Below are positions 37,713 to 46,640 of a stretch of 64,000 nucleotides of DNA, one piece after another (position 1 is the first letter of the stretch; each line of letters begins with the position of its first letter). This DNA comes from Bifidobacterium felsineum (GTDB lineage: Bacteria; Actinomycetota; Actinomycetes; Actinomycetales; Bifidobacteriaceae): positions 248,001 to 312,000 of the forward strand of contig NZ_PEBJ01000001.1 in NCBI RefSeq assembly GCF_002802915.1, given 5' to 3'. The position numbers and the translations under genes are program-made. Under the pieces are notes generated by a model. That model ran no database searches. It saw only the letters and a program-made list of their open reading frames with translations, and had not been told where the DNA came from.

Positions 37713-37743
37713 TGGCGGAGGATACGAGATTCGAACTCGTGAG
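37713..37743. repeat. 31-bp direct repeat of the tRNA-Ser 3' end (attachment-site-like)
   Basis: Identical to 37341-37371 over 31 bp, covering CCA, the acceptor strand and the T-arm of tRNA-Ser, in the same orientation and 372 bp away. Such duplications are left by tRNA-targeting integrases. Confidence 0.8.
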
Positions 37744-37765
37744 ACAAGCGCTCTCTTGCGGCGGC

Positions 37766-39451
37766 ATGACGTGGCATTGGTTGGGTGCTCGTCGTCCGTC
37801 CACGCTGACAGAAGCACTCAGAGTTCGCTTTCTGCCATATGTGCTCATCATCGTAATTGCATGGTTGCCCTGGCTTATCCTCACTTGGCCTGGCTCCATG
37901 CGCGACGACACCCTCGCGCAATACCTCCAAGCCTCCGGCATTCATCACTATTACACGCAACATCCGCTGTTCGATACGCTGATCTTCAAGCTCTTCTGGG
38001 ATGCTGGCCGCGTACTTTTCGGCACGCCGCTCGCCGGTCAGGCCATCTACACCATCGTTCAAACTGCAGCGCTCGCCGCCGGTAGTGCATTTCTGCTGTG
38101 CTATATCCGCAAAATCGGCACCCCGCGATGGGTGAGAATATTCAGCCTGATATATCTCGCGACCAGCTACGTGGTGGTCGGTTCCATCGCCACCATGGGC
38201 AAAGATTCGCTGCACACGGTGTTCTTCCTGCCGTTTGCTGTGATATTCGCAGAGGTCTGCCGTACGAAAGGTGCAGTGCTGCGCAGAATGCCGGTGGCCA
38301 TAGTCTTCACTGTACTGATGTTCGCTGCCATCGCGTCTAAGCGAACAGCTCTGGTGATCGTGCTGTACACCGGCATCGGCATGATTGCTGCATGTGCCGG
38401 TCGTTCACAAGGTTCCATATCTTGGCGTGCAAGCAATCGATTCCGCGCATTCGTATGCCTCGTCATCGCCATCATCGCAGCCCAAGCTCTCTGGTCGCCA
38501 CTTGCAGCCGCCGCAACACAGGCGAACCATTCACCCGGGCGCGAAGTATGGGGATTGATCACCCAGCCAGTCGCCCAGGTCGCGCACGATGATCCAACAG
38601 CCATCAGCAACTCTCAGCGCAACAGTCTCAATGCCATCATGGATTTGGATAAAGCGGCCGCCAACATCGAACCGCAGCGCACGAATGAAACATTCGCCAC
38701 GTTGTATACCAAATCCGAGCCGGGGCACCCATTGCCGACCGCATCTCAAAAAACCGCGGCGCTCGCAACATGGGTTCAGCTCGGTGCCGCAAATCCAAGT
38801 GAATATGTGAAGGCCTACGCCGGTGTGATGCGCGGATGGTGGGATCCGCTCAGGAACTTTGCCTACCCAACCGATTCCGACTACCTGTTCACACCAGGAT
38901 ACTTGAAGCAATGGGCATCATTTTTGCCGGCAGAGGTAGGGGAGAAAGCGAGCGATGCGGTCGCGAGCACTGAATCGACGACTGCAGCACAGCGACTGCG
39001 CACCATCAAACGCGATCTTGCCCCGCTGATGGGCACGTCGCGCAAGCCGCAGTGGAAGCATGATGTGCTGCAGTCCATTCACCGCTGGGTGCGTGCGGAC
39101 AATCCGCTGACTGCAATGGCCTTGTATGTGACTTGGATTCCGCTCGGTCTGGGTATCGCACTGATCGTGCAGGCTATTCGGCGGAAGCAACGTGCGCGAG
39201 GCGAGGATAAAGGTGATGCGTTGTCGGCAGGCATAGCCGGAGACGGTCATGATGATGGACAGTATGGCAGTACCGTTCAGAGGTCTGCCGGATTTACGCC
39301 GGCTCAGGCGCTCGCCGCCTATGGTCTGCTGATGTTCACCGTGCTGTCGCTCTATGCCTCGCCCGAAGCGCTGTTCTGGTATCCGATTCCGGTGTATTTC
39401 ACGCTGCCGTTGTTTGTGGCAACGGCGTTCACATTGCGGGAAAGGAAGTGA
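37766..39451 (+). CDS. Large polytopic membrane protein (DUF6020-like)
   Basis: A 561-residue protein with about ten membrane segments and a large extracytoplasmic loop (about 245-440). GSMRDDTLAQYLQASG and THHPLFD-like YTQHPLFDTLIFK near the start, then SIATMGKDSLHTVFFLPF, resemble the DUF6020 membrane proteins, which look like GT-C glycosyltransferases; that function is inferred. I start at ATG 37766 (MTWHWLGARRPS) because the longer open frame includes a translated tRNA-Ser fragment (TRFELVR). The ribosome site is poor, so integration may have altered the original 5' end. Confidence 0.65.
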   Translation: MTWHWLGARRPSTLTEALRVRFLPYVLIIVIAWLPWLILTWPGSMRDDTLAQYLQASGIHHYYTQHPLFDTLIFKLFWDAGRVLFGTPLAGQAIYTIVQTAALAAGSAFLLCYIRKIGTPRWVRIFSLIYLATSYVVVGSIATMGKDSLHTVFFLPFAVIFAEVCRTKGAVLRRMPVAIVFTVLMFAAIASKRTALVIVLYTGIGMIAACAGRSQGSISWRASNRFRAFVCLVIAIIAAQALWSPLAAAATQANHSPGREVWGLITQPVAQVAHDDPTAISNSQRNSLNAIMDLDKAAANIEPQRTNETFATLYTKSEPGHPLPTASQKTAALATWVQLGAANPSEYVKAYAGVMRGWWDPLRNFAYPTDSDYLFTPGYLKQWASFLPAEVGEKASDAVASTESTTAAQRLRTIKRDLAPLMGTSRKPQWKHDVLQSIHRWVRADNPLTAMALYVTWIPLGLGIALIVQAIRRKQRARGEDKGDALSAGIAGDGHDDGQYGSTVQRSAGFTPAQALAAYGLLMFTVLSLYASPEALFWYPIPVYFTLPLFVATAFTLRERK

Positions 39452-39623
39452 CGCTGAGCCACCTATGGTCAAATAGTGAGACAATTTTCAACAATATCTG
39501 ATGCAAACAGTGCCTTAATTACCTCGCACTATCAAAAAAATCAAGACTGTTCTTCAAAAATTTTTTCTGTATTTTGTGAAGTTGGTTTTGGTTGAAGACC
39601 ATTCATAGAGAGAGGAATATGGC

Positions 39624-41417
39624 ATGGTTCGTCGCGCCCGCGTACAGTCTGCTGCACAATCCGCTGAGCATAACAGCGTGAGTCAGCTGCGGGTTTTGGC
39701 TGCCATTGCATTCCTGTTTGCTCTCGTCATCGCGACTGTCGCACCTGCAGTGGTCGCTGTGCCGCAGGCATTCGCCGATAGCAACACCACTTCCAGCTCG
39801 TCCAGCAGTGTGGACTATGCCACCTGGGCTGACATTTCCAAGGCGATGGATAAGCAGCTGAAGGAAGGCCAGAAGACCTATAAGGATGGCAACACCGCTG
39901 GTTCTACCTCGGCTTTCATGTCCGCCTACAACCAGATTTACGTGGCTTCGAACTTCACCGCCGTGGTGCACGACACCATCGGCGCAGACAAGCAGCTCGC
40001 TCAGCAGCAAGCATTCCAAAGCATTCAGAATCTCTCCTACACCCCGGGCAACGATGATCAGATTTCTCAGCAGATCGACGCGTTGACCGCCGATCTCGAC
40101 GCCACAGCCCAGCAGCTCGACGCCAACACATCGCTCGCCAAGCCGAAGGCCTACGCCGAAGCCCTGCAGAAGCAGCTGGCCAAGGAGCGCAAGGAGCTCG
40201 ACGCCAAAAAGAAGAAGAACCCAGGCAAGGGCAACCGCTCCTGGACCGATGTGGCCAATGAGATGACCCCGATTCTCGACAATGCCTACAAGGCCTATGC
40301 AGCCGGCGACGGCGCCAAAGGCGCCACGCTGGTGAACAACGCTTACTACCAGTACTACGAGAAGCTTGGCTTCGAAAAGAACGTGATGAACGCCATCAGT
40401 GGCGATCGCGTCTCGCAGGTGGAATATCAGTTCAAGATGTGCCGCAAGTCCATGAACACCGGCGCATCCCTGAAAGACACCAAGAAGCTGATTGACGACT
40501 TGAAGGCCATGCTGGTCAAGGATGCCGGCATCCTCGACGGTGGCGCCGCCGATAAGGAAGGCGGCTTCACCAAGTTCATCACCAGCGCGGTCGGCCAGGC
40601 GTTTCTGATTCTGATTCGTGAAGGTCTCGAGGCCCTGCTCGTGGTGGCTGCTGTGGTGGCCTACCTCGTCAAGTCCGGCAACAAGCGCTTCACCAAGTGG
40701 ATTTACGTGGGTGTGCTTGCCGGTCTTGCCGGCTCCGGCATCATCGCCGTGATCTTCACTTTGCTGTTCGGCGGCTCCGGCCCGCAGCAGGAAATCATGG
40801 AGGGCATCTGCGCGCTGATTGCCATGGGCATGCTGCTGTGGACCAGCAATTGGATGCTCAACAAGTCTTCCGTGGAAGCGTGGAACCGCTACATCAAGAA
40901 CAAGACCGAGGCTGCCGTCAAGTCCGTCTCCTCACAGGTTGAGGCCGGCGAAAAGGTGGCATTCGGCACGATTGTGTCGCTTGCCATGCTGAGCTTCCTC
41001 GCCGTGTTCCGTGAGGGCGCCGAAACCGTGATCTTCTACCAGTCCATCTACTCGATGAGCCAGGATTCGCAAGGCATGTGGACCGGTGGCATTGCTGCGG
41101 CCGTGGTGCTGGTGATCATCTTCCTGATTATTCGCTTCACCTCCGTCAAGATTCCGATTGGCCCGTTCTTCCTGGTCACATCGATTCTGATGTCCGTGCT
41201 CGTGGTCGTCTTTGCGGGCGGCGGCGTGCACGCACTGATCGAAGGTGACGCACTGCCCGCCAACTACCTGCAGGGCGTTCCTACCAATGATTGGCTTGGC
41301 TTCTACCCGTACGTCGAATGCATTGTGGCTCAGGTGCTTGCCGCCATTGCAGTGATTGCACTGTTTGTGGTCGGCTTCATCAAGCAGCGCAAGCTGAAGG
41401 CATCGGCTGCAAAGTAA
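39624..41417 (+). CDS. FTR1-family iron permease
   Basis: Membrane permease for iron. A signal or anchor segment (about 22-50) is followed by an extracytoplasmic helical region of about 270 residues, then seven membrane segments with the two iron motifs Arg332-Glu-Gly-Leu-Glu336 and Arg463-Glu-Gly-Ala-Glu467. It is the first gene of a series (P19 lipoprotein, FtrD-like protein, two FtsX permeases, ATPase, FMN-binding lipoprotein) with the same order as the Campylobacter p19 operon. The 172 bp upstream are A+T-rich; I saw no DtxR/IdeR-type box. Start ATG/ATGG at 39624 with GAGAGAGGAA; 597 residues. Confidence 0.92.
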   Translation: MVRRARVQSAAQSAEHNSVSQLRVLAAIAFLFALVIATVAPAVVAVPQAFADSNTTSSSSSSVDYATWADISKAMDKQLKEGQKTYKDGNTAGSTSAFMSAYNQIYVASNFTAVVHDTIGADKQLAQQQAFQSIQNLSYTPGNDDQISQQIDALTADLDATAQQLDANTSLAKPKAYAEALQKQLAKERKELDAKKKKNPGKGNRSWTDVANEMTPILDNAYKAYAAGDGAKGATLVNNAYYQYYEKLGFEKNVMNAISGDRVSQVEYQFKMCRKSMNTGASLKDTKKLIDDLKAMLVKDAGILDGGAADKEGGFTKFITSAVGQAFLILIREGLEALLVVAAVVAYLVKSGNKRFTKWIYVGVLAGLAGSGIIAVIFTLLFGGSGPQQEIMEGICALIAMGMLLWTSNWMLNKSSVEAWNRYIKNKTEAAVKSVSSQVEAGEKVAFGTIVSLAMLSFLAVFREGAETVIFYQSIYSMSQDSQGMWTGGIAAAVVLVIIFLIIRFTSVKIPIGPFFLVTSILMSVLVVVFAGGGVHALIEGDALPANYLQGVPTNDWLGFYPYVECIVAQVLAAIAVIALFVVGFIKQRKLKASAAK

Positions 41418-41524
41418 CTACAGACTTGCGGCACGGCCTTGGATGCCATCCAATCCGAGTCGCGCAAATCAATAATTCAATAGCAAACGTGAATCCCGAT
41501 TCACCAGAGAAAAGGAATAGAGAA

Positions 41525-42214
41525 ATGATGAAGAACAAGAAACTGGCCGCTCTGCTCGGCCTGCTGCTCGCCGGAACCATGACTGTGTCCATGGCTGCCT
41601 GCGGTTCCGCCAACACCGCGTCTGACACTAAGTCCGACTCCTCCTCCCAGTCCTCCGACTCCGCCAAGAGCGACTCCTCCGACTCCTCCGATTCCGGCGC
41701 CGGCTTCGAAGAGGTCCCGGTCGGCCCGTCTGGCACCGCTGAAGAGCAGGATCAGGACGCCGGCCCGCTGACCGTGGGTGCCGTTTACTTCCAGCCGATC
41801 GATATGGAGCCGGCTTCCATGGGTCTCAAGGCCGCGGACGCCTCCTTCCACCTCGAAGCTGACATCCACGCCAACCAGAAGGGCACCGAACTCGGCTACG
41901 GTAAGGGCGACTTCATCCCGGACCTCACCGTGAACTACACCATCATCGACAAGTCCACAGGCAAGGAAGTCGAAGGCGGCACCGCCACCTCCGGTACCTT
42001 CATGCAGATGAACGCCTCCGACGGCCCGCACTACGGTGCCAACGTGAAGCTCGACAAGGCTGGCACCTACCAGCTCAAGCTCTCCATCGAGTCCCCGGCC
42101 GCCAAGGGCTGGATGCTCCACGTCGATCCTGAGACCGGCGTCAAGGGCCACTTCTGGACCGAGCCGATCGAGGTCACCTTCGACAACTGGGATTACACTC
42201 CTCGCCAATGGTGA
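41525..42214 (+). CDS. P19-family periplasmic-type iron/copper-binding lipoprotein
   Basis: Signal peptide with lipobox SMAAC (Cys26 region), then a Ser/Asp-rich linker (about 28-62) and a P19/Tp34-type domain. GAVYFQPIDMEPASM and LEADIHANQKGTELGYG hold the metal ligands, including Met and His; SDGPHYGANVKLDKAGTYQL and WMLHVDPETGV are also family motifs. It is expected to bind iron outside the membrane and hand it to FTR1. Adjacent ATGs at 41525 and 41528 follow AAAAGGAA. 229 residues. Two opposite copies of the double-hairpin repeat follow. Confidence 0.9.
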   Translation: MMKNKKLAALLGLLLAGTMTVSMAACGSANTASDTKSDSSSQSSDSAKSDSSDSSDSGAGFEEVPVGPSGTAEEQDQDAGPLTVGAVYFQPIDMEPASMGLKAADASFHLEADIHANQKGTELGYGKGDFIPDLTVNYTIIDKSTGKEVEGGTATSGTFMQMNASDGPHYGANVKLDKAGTYQLKLSIESPAAKGWMLHVDPETGVKGHFWTEPIEVTFDNWDYTPRQW

Positions 42215-42228
42215 TTCCGTTCTTTTTC

Positions 42229-42281
42229 GGCTCCCTCTGATGAGGGAGCTGTCACAGTGAAGCTGTGACTGAGGGAGAGAA
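42229..42281 (+). repeat. Double-hairpin repeat (forward)
   Basis: Hairpin 1 GCTCCCTC-TGAT-GAGGGAGC; hairpin 2 GTCACAG-TGAAG-CTGTGAC, a changed but fully paired arm. Ends GAGGGAGAGA. Next to it GGCGGC-GTAA-GCCGC forms a third small hairpin. Confidence 0.9.
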
Positions 42282-42308
42282 GGCGGCGTAAGCCGCAATA
42301 TAAATGTC

Positions 42309-42350
42309 TTCCAGTCATCTTTACTGACAGCCCCCTCATCAGAGGGGGCT
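42309..42350 (-). repeat. Double-hairpin repeat (reverse)
   Basis: Reverse-complement copy: GCCCCCTCTGATGAGGGGGC then TGTCAGTAAAGATGACTGG. With the forward copy it forms a head-to-head pair between the P19 and FtrD-like genes. Confidence 0.85.
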
Positions 42351-42430
42351 TTTGCCGGATAAAAGGACATAATTTGTATAGCCTCCTCTCTGGTAGAGGA
42401 GCCGAAGTACGGATTTAAGAAAGGGCGCGA

Positions 42431-43708
42431 ATGCTGGAACAATTCGTTGCGGTGATGCCGGGGACGCTGGCCCCAGCGTTGCTGGTCATGTGCCTGAGCG
42501 TAATGCTCACGGTGGGCGAGGGCCGCGATAAGCCACTGAGCGCCTATTGGCGACTGTGGGGCCTTGGCATTGGCATCGTTGCCGCCATCGTATTCGCGGC
42601 CCTGAGAGCCACCGCGGTTATCAACCAGCGCACGTTCATCAACTATCCGGTGCTGATCGTCGCCGTCATCATCGATGTGCTGGCGCTTGCCGTGGTGCTG
42701 TGCGCGCATCTCATCACCCATAACTGGGCCAAACATGCGCTATGGATGCATGTGGCCAATGCCGTGGCCGCTGTGCAAATCGCGCTCACGGTGTTCTACG
42801 CGCTGCCGGACGTGATTCTGCAGCTCACCATCTGGGTCGAGCCTGGCGAGACCGCATTTACTTCTGCCATGCTGCTGCGTGCACTGGGCTTCCTGCTCGG
42901 CGTGGCCATGTCGATTATCGTGGCCGCCATCTTCCGCACGATGCGCACCACCGCAGTGCGCGCGGCCTTCACCGTGGCTGTCGTGGCCATGATGGCCATT
43001 CTGCTGATCCAGCACTTCACCGGTCTCGCGCAGATCTTGCAGGCACGCGGCTTCCCGATGAACCATACGATGTTCGTGGCCCTCGCTTGGTCCATCAACC
43101 ATAATTCCGCAATGATCATGGCCCAGGCTCTGGTGTTCCTGATTCCCGCCGTGGCTTCAGTGGTGGCCGGTTTCCGTATGAAGACCCACGATGTGCCCGG
43201 TGCGAACGAAGCCACATTGCGTCGCCATAAGGCCTTCCGCCGTCACGCCATCGCCGCCGCCGTATGGAGCCTCATTGCAGCCATCGGCGTCACCGCAACC
43301 CTGACCGTAGGTGTGGCCGCCACCCATCAGACCATTACACTGTCCCCACCGGAGTCCTACTCGCTGAAGGACGGCGTGGCCACGATTCCGTTCACCCAAG
43401 TGGAGGACGGCCACCTGCATCGCTTCGAATACAAGGCCAAAGACGGCACCGTGATGCGCTTCATCATCATCCGCAAGAACGGCGGCGCGTACGGCATCGG
43501 CCTTGACGCCTGTGAGAACTGCGGCGACGCCGGCTACTACGAGAAGAACGGCAAGATCATCTGCAAGAAGTGCGAAGTGGCCATCAACCTGGCGACCATC
43601 GGCTTCAAGGGCGGCTGCAACCCGATTCCATTCCCGTACAAGACCGGCAACGGCAAAATCACCATCCAAACCACGGATCTGGATGCCCTGAGCGTCCACT
43701 TCCAGTGA
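42431..43708 (+). CDS. FtrD-like membrane protein with C-terminal cysteine cluster (DUF2318)
   Basis: Seven or eight membrane segments (about 8-300) are followed by a DUF2318/FtrD-like extracytoplasmic domain with CENCG, KIICKKC and GGCNP, cysteines suited to bind iron-sulphur or haem-free iron, or to do thiol redox work. Proteins of this family accompany FTR1 and P19 in bacterial iron uptake; electron transfer to iron is the accepted guess. ATG at 42431, with AAGAAAGGGCG upstream. 425 residues. The head-to-head repeat pair upstream may weaken or uncouple its expression from P19. Confidence 0.88.
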   Translation: MLEQFVAVMPGTLAPALLVMCLSVMLTVGEGRDKPLSAYWRLWGLGIGIVAAIVFAALRATAVINQRTFINYPVLIVAVIIDVLALAVVLCAHLITHNWAKHALWMHVANAVAAVQIALTVFYALPDVILQLTIWVEPGETAFTSAMLLRALGFLLGVAMSIIVAAIFRTMRTTAVRAAFTVAVVAMMAILLIQHFTGLAQILQARGFPMNHTMFVALAWSINHNSAMIMAQALVFLIPAVASVVAGFRMKTHDVPGANEATLRRHKAFRRHAIAAAVWSLIAAIGVTATLTVGVAATHQTITLSPPESYSLKDGVATIPFTQVEDGHLHRFEYKAKDGTVMRFIIIRKNGGAYGIGLDACENCGDAGYYEKNGKIICKKCEVAINLATIGFKGGCNPIPFPYKTGNGKITIQTTDLDALSVHFQ

Positions 43709-43729
43709 TCAGGGCAGGAGGCAAAAATC

Positions 43730-45133
43730 ATGTTCTTTCTGCGAATGATCGCGCGGTCGTTCACGCGCCAGTTGCGTAGGCGTCTGCTCATCGCGCTGAC
43801 CGTGTGCCTATCCGCCACGGTCAGCGTCTCGATGCTGGGCGTTGTGTTCGACGTGGGCGATAAGCTCAACGCCGAACTGTCCACCTATGGCTCGAACATC
43901 ACCGTGCAGCCGAAGTCTGACGCCGTGGTGTCCGACCTGTACAACACCGAAGGCGGCGATGCCGGCACTTCGGGCGGTTCGGCCTCAGCCAGCGATCCGA
44001 CCTCCTTCCTCAAGGAATCGGACGCGGCTAAGATCAAGACGATTTTCTGGGCGTTCAATATCACGAACTTTGCGCCTGAACTGAACCAGCACGTCACCGC
44101 CATCAATACCAAGCCGGTGACCGAAGGCAACGGCTGGTCGGTCAGCCTTGCCGACTACCCCACGCAGAAGAACGTTCCGGTGGTGGGTACCTGGTTCAAC
44201 AAGAAGCTGAAGCTGCCTTCCGGCGAGACCACCGTGGTGGGCGTGGAAGGTATGCGTTCATGGTGGACGTTGCAGGGCCGCTGGCCGAAGGACGGCACCA
44301 AGGAAGCCGTTATTGGCAAGGACCTCGCCAAGTCGCTGGGTGTGAACGCCGGAAAATCTCACGAAGATGAGACTGCCGTGCAGGTTGGCGGCACGGTCTC
44401 GCTGATGCGCGGAGACAAGTCCATCGACTTCAAAATCGTCGGTGTCTACGATTCCGGCGATGACGACAACAGCGCAATGTATGTCTCCTCAGACCAGTTG
44501 CAATCGCTCGTGAACCTGCCGGATTCGGTGAACAAGATCGAAGTCAAGGCGCTGACCACGCCGGAGAACGACTTGGCCCGCAAGGCCGCCAAGAATCCAG
44601 CCGCGCTGAGCCAGGATGAATGGGAGACCTGGTACTGCACCGCCTACCCAAGCTCGATCGCCTACCAGATCGAAGAGGTGATTCCGGGAGCCGTGGCCAA
44701 GCAGGTGCGCCAGGTGGCGGCGTTGCAAGGCAATGTGCTGCAGAAGACGCAGGCTGTGATGATTTTGATGACAGTGCTGAGTCTGATTGCGGCAGCCGTG
44801 GCCGTGGCGAATCTTATGGTCGCTTCGATTGGCGAGCGGTCGGCTGAGCTGGCATTGCTGAAGGCGATTGGCGCGACGGATGGTGCGGTTTCACGTCTGA
44901 TGATGGCTGAGACCGCGGCGATTTCGCTGCTGGGCGCTGTGGTGGGTGCCGGACTTGGCTCAGGCGTGGCACAGCTGATTGGTCATGTGGTATTCGGCTC
45001 GGGTATCACGATGCGGCCGATGGTATTCGTGCTCGTGTTCGTGTTGCTTGCGGTGACTGTGTTACTGGCTTCCGCTTCGTCGATTCGCTCGATTCTGAGT
45101 CTGAAGCCTGCGGAGGTGCTCCATGGTCGCTGA
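43730..45133 (+). CDS. ABC transporter permease, FtsX/MacB type (first of two)
   Basis: One N-terminal membrane segment (about 14-36), a large extracytoplasmic domain (about 40-320) and three C-terminal segments (about 340-460) with the FtsX family pattern SIGERSAELALLKAIGATDG. It is the partner of the next permease and the ATPase in the iron operon, as in the Campylobacter cluster. AGGAGG precedes ATG 43730. 467 residues. Confidence 0.88.
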   Translation: MFFLRMIARSFTRQLRRRLLIALTVCLSATVSVSMLGVVFDVGDKLNAELSTYGSNITVQPKSDAVVSDLYNTEGGDAGTSGGSASASDPTSFLKESDAAKIKTIFWAFNITNFAPELNQHVTAINTKPVTEGNGWSVSLADYPTQKNVPVVGTWFNKKLKLPSGETTVVGVEGMRSWWTLQGRWPKDGTKEAVIGKDLAKSLGVNAGKSHEDETAVQVGGTVSLMRGDKSIDFKIVGVYDSGDDDNSAMYVSSDQLQSLVNLPDSVNKIEVKALTTPENDLARKAAKNPAALSQDEWETWYCTAYPSSIAYQIEEVIPGAVAKQVRQVAALQGNVLQKTQAVMILMTVLSLIAAAVAVANLMVASIGERSAELALLKAIGATDGAVSRLMMAETAAISLLGAVVGAGLGSGVAQLIGHVVFGSGITMRPMVFVLVFVLLAVTVLLASASSIRSILSLKPAEVLHGR

Positions 45134-45187
45134 GTTCCATATCTTGGTTCCTTTTGAGGGGGCTGCTAAGGCGACCGAGATCTTCTT

Positions 45188-45235
45188 GGCCCCCTCTGAT
45201 GAGGGGGCTGTCAGCGAAGCTGACTGGGGGAGAGA
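45188..45235 (+). repeat. Double-hairpin repeat between the two permease genes
   Basis: GGCCCCCTC-TGAT-GAGGGGGC then GTCAGC-GAA-GCTGAC and TGGGGGAGAGAAG. It ends just before the ribosome site of the next gene (GAAAGGAG at 45245). Confidence 0.9.
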
Positions 45236-45259
45236 AGAACTACAGAAAGGAGAGTGCCG

Positions 45260-46567
45260 ATGACGAATACCGGTATGTTCTTCAGAATGCTGTTCAGCGC
45301 GGTGTTCCGCCGTCGTTCGCGTGCGGTGATGGCTGTAGTGGCCTCTCTGGTGGGCGCTGCCACGCTGTTCTGCCTGGCGATGATCTGCATCGCCGTGCCG
45401 CAGCAGATGAACGAGGAAATGCGCGCGTATGGCGCGAACCTCATCGTCACGCCTACCGAATCCGGTGCGGACGGCAAGAACGGCATCGATTCGGCAATGG
45501 TCGAGCACACCACCGAGATGGTGGCGGCCAAGGGAACCGAAAAGCATGCCGCCTATCGATATGAGAACGTGCGCGTGAATGCGGCTCCTTATGTAATGGC
45601 TGGCATTGATGCCGCGGAAGTCAAGAATCTCAACCATCACTGGGTGGTGGACGGTAAGTGGCCGTCCGCTGGCAAAGTGCTGATTGGCCGTGACGTGGCC
45701 GATGCGATGGGCCTTGAAGTCGGCGGCCGCATCACCATCGGCTACCGCGCCTCCGACAACGCATCTACCTCGGCTCCCTCTGATGAGGGAGCTGGCTCCG
45801 CGAATGCGGAGACTGAGGGAGAGACCTCCAACAACACCGGTTCGCAGCAATCTGCGAATTCCTCTACCTCTGGCCAGACCTCCGGCCAGCAGACCCAAGA
45901 CGGCCGCGTCTCCAGCGACATCATGGACACCTCTGGCACTGAATTCCGTGTCTCCGGCATCGTGGACACCGGTGGCAGCGAAGACTCCATCATCTACGCC
46001 ACCAACGATGACGTAGCCAAGCTCACCGGCACCACGCGCGGCGTGGACGTCATCGAATACTCGGCCGGCACCGAAGATCTGAACGCCTTGGTCAAGAGCA
46101 TCAACGCCATGACCTCGATGCACGTCAAGGCACAGCCAGTCACCAAGATCACCTCATCCGATACGCGCATCATCACGATGCTGCAGACCCTGTTCTGGAT
46201 TGTGTCGTTGGTGGTGCTGGTGCTCACTCTCGTGGGCGTGGGCACGACGATCAGCTCGATTGTGTCCCAGCGTCGCAACGAGATTGGCCTACGCAAGGCT
46301 CTCGGCGCAAGCTCCGCGGCCATCGGCATCGAATTCTACGTGGAATCGGCCATGTATGGTCTGATTGGTGGTCTACTCGGCACGGCCATCGGCTTCGGTC
46401 TCGCGCAATGGCTGTGCGTGGCCGTGTTCAATCGCTCCATTGGCTTCAACTGGTGGCTGGCCGCCGGTTCGGTGATTCTGGCTTCACTGGTCGCCGTCAT
46501 CGCCTCCATTCCGCCCGTTCACCGTGCCACCCGTATCGACCCGGCAGTCGTGCTGCGCGAAGAATAG
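45260..46567 (+). CDS. ABC transporter permease, FtsX/MacB type (second), with repeat-encoded insert
   Basis: Same layout as the first permease: N-terminal segment (about 15-40), extracytoplasmic domain, three C-terminal segments with VSQRRNEIGLRKALGASSAA. Residues 171-189 (SAPSDEGAGSANAETEGET) are encoded by a copy of the double-hairpin repeat and continue into a Ser/Thr/Gln-rich stretch to about residue 215, within the extracytoplasmic domain where a loop can be tolerated. The ATG at 45260 has GAAAGGAG 7 nt upstream; a GTG two codons earlier is possible. 435 residues. Confidence 0.88.
   Translation: MTNTGMFFRMLFSAVFRRRSRAVMAVVASLVGAATLFCLAMICIAVPQQMNEEMRAYGANLIVTPTESGADGKNGIDSAMVEHTTEMVAAKGTEKHAAYRYENVRVNAAPYVMAGIDAAEVKNLNHHWVVDGKWPSAGKVLIGRDVADAMGLEVGGRITIGYRASDNASTSAPSDEGAGSANAETEGETSNNTGSQQSANSSTSGQTSGQQTQDGRVSSDIMDTSGTEFRVSGIVDTGGSEDSIIYATNDDVAKLTGTTRGVDVIEYSAGTEDLNALVKSINAMTSMHVKAQPVTKITSSDTRIITMLQTLFWIVSLVVLVLTLVGVGTTISSIVSQRRNEIGLRKALGASSAAIGIEFYVESAMYGLIGGLLGTAIGFGLAQWLCVAVFNRSIGFNWWLAAGSVILASLVAVIASIPPVHRATRIDPAVVLREE
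45772..45824 (+). repeat. Double-hairpin repeat inside the second permease gene
   Basis: GGCTCCCTC-TGAT-GAGGGAGCTGG then CTCCGC-GAAT-GCGGAG and ACTGAGGGAGAGA. The second stem is changed on both sides yet fully paired. Read in frame as APSDEGAGSANAETEGET. Confidence 0.9.
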
Positions 46568-46640
46568 GCTCCCCTCCCGGAGGGGGAGCCGCCGTGCTCA
46601 GTGGAGTGAAATAGACTTACTAGAAAATCAGGAGAACATC

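Larger units (their letters stand above)
37429..37765. other. Non-coding region between tRNA-Ser and the next gene
   Basis: Holds the likely tRNA-Ser promoter, a hairpin at 37514-37561 and a second copy of the tRNA 3' end at 37713. No gene is supported; the open frame through this stretch is partly the translated tRNA fragment. Confidence 0.6.

Noticed and set aside
37658-37765. N-terminal extension of the large membrane protein
   Set aside because: The frame reads through the duplicated tRNA-Ser end, giving a TRFELVR peptide typical of mis-translated tRNA sequence.
39452-39623. Search for a DtxR/IdeR iron box before the FTR1 gene
   Set aside because: The gap is A+T-rich with no convincing TTAGGTTAGG-type palindrome; no regulator can be assigned.
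46566-46591. Further copy of the double-hairpin repeat after the second permease
   Set aside because: GGCTCCCC...GGGGGAGCC forms a hairpin but lacks the TGAT loop and the second hairpin; kept only as a simple stem-loop.
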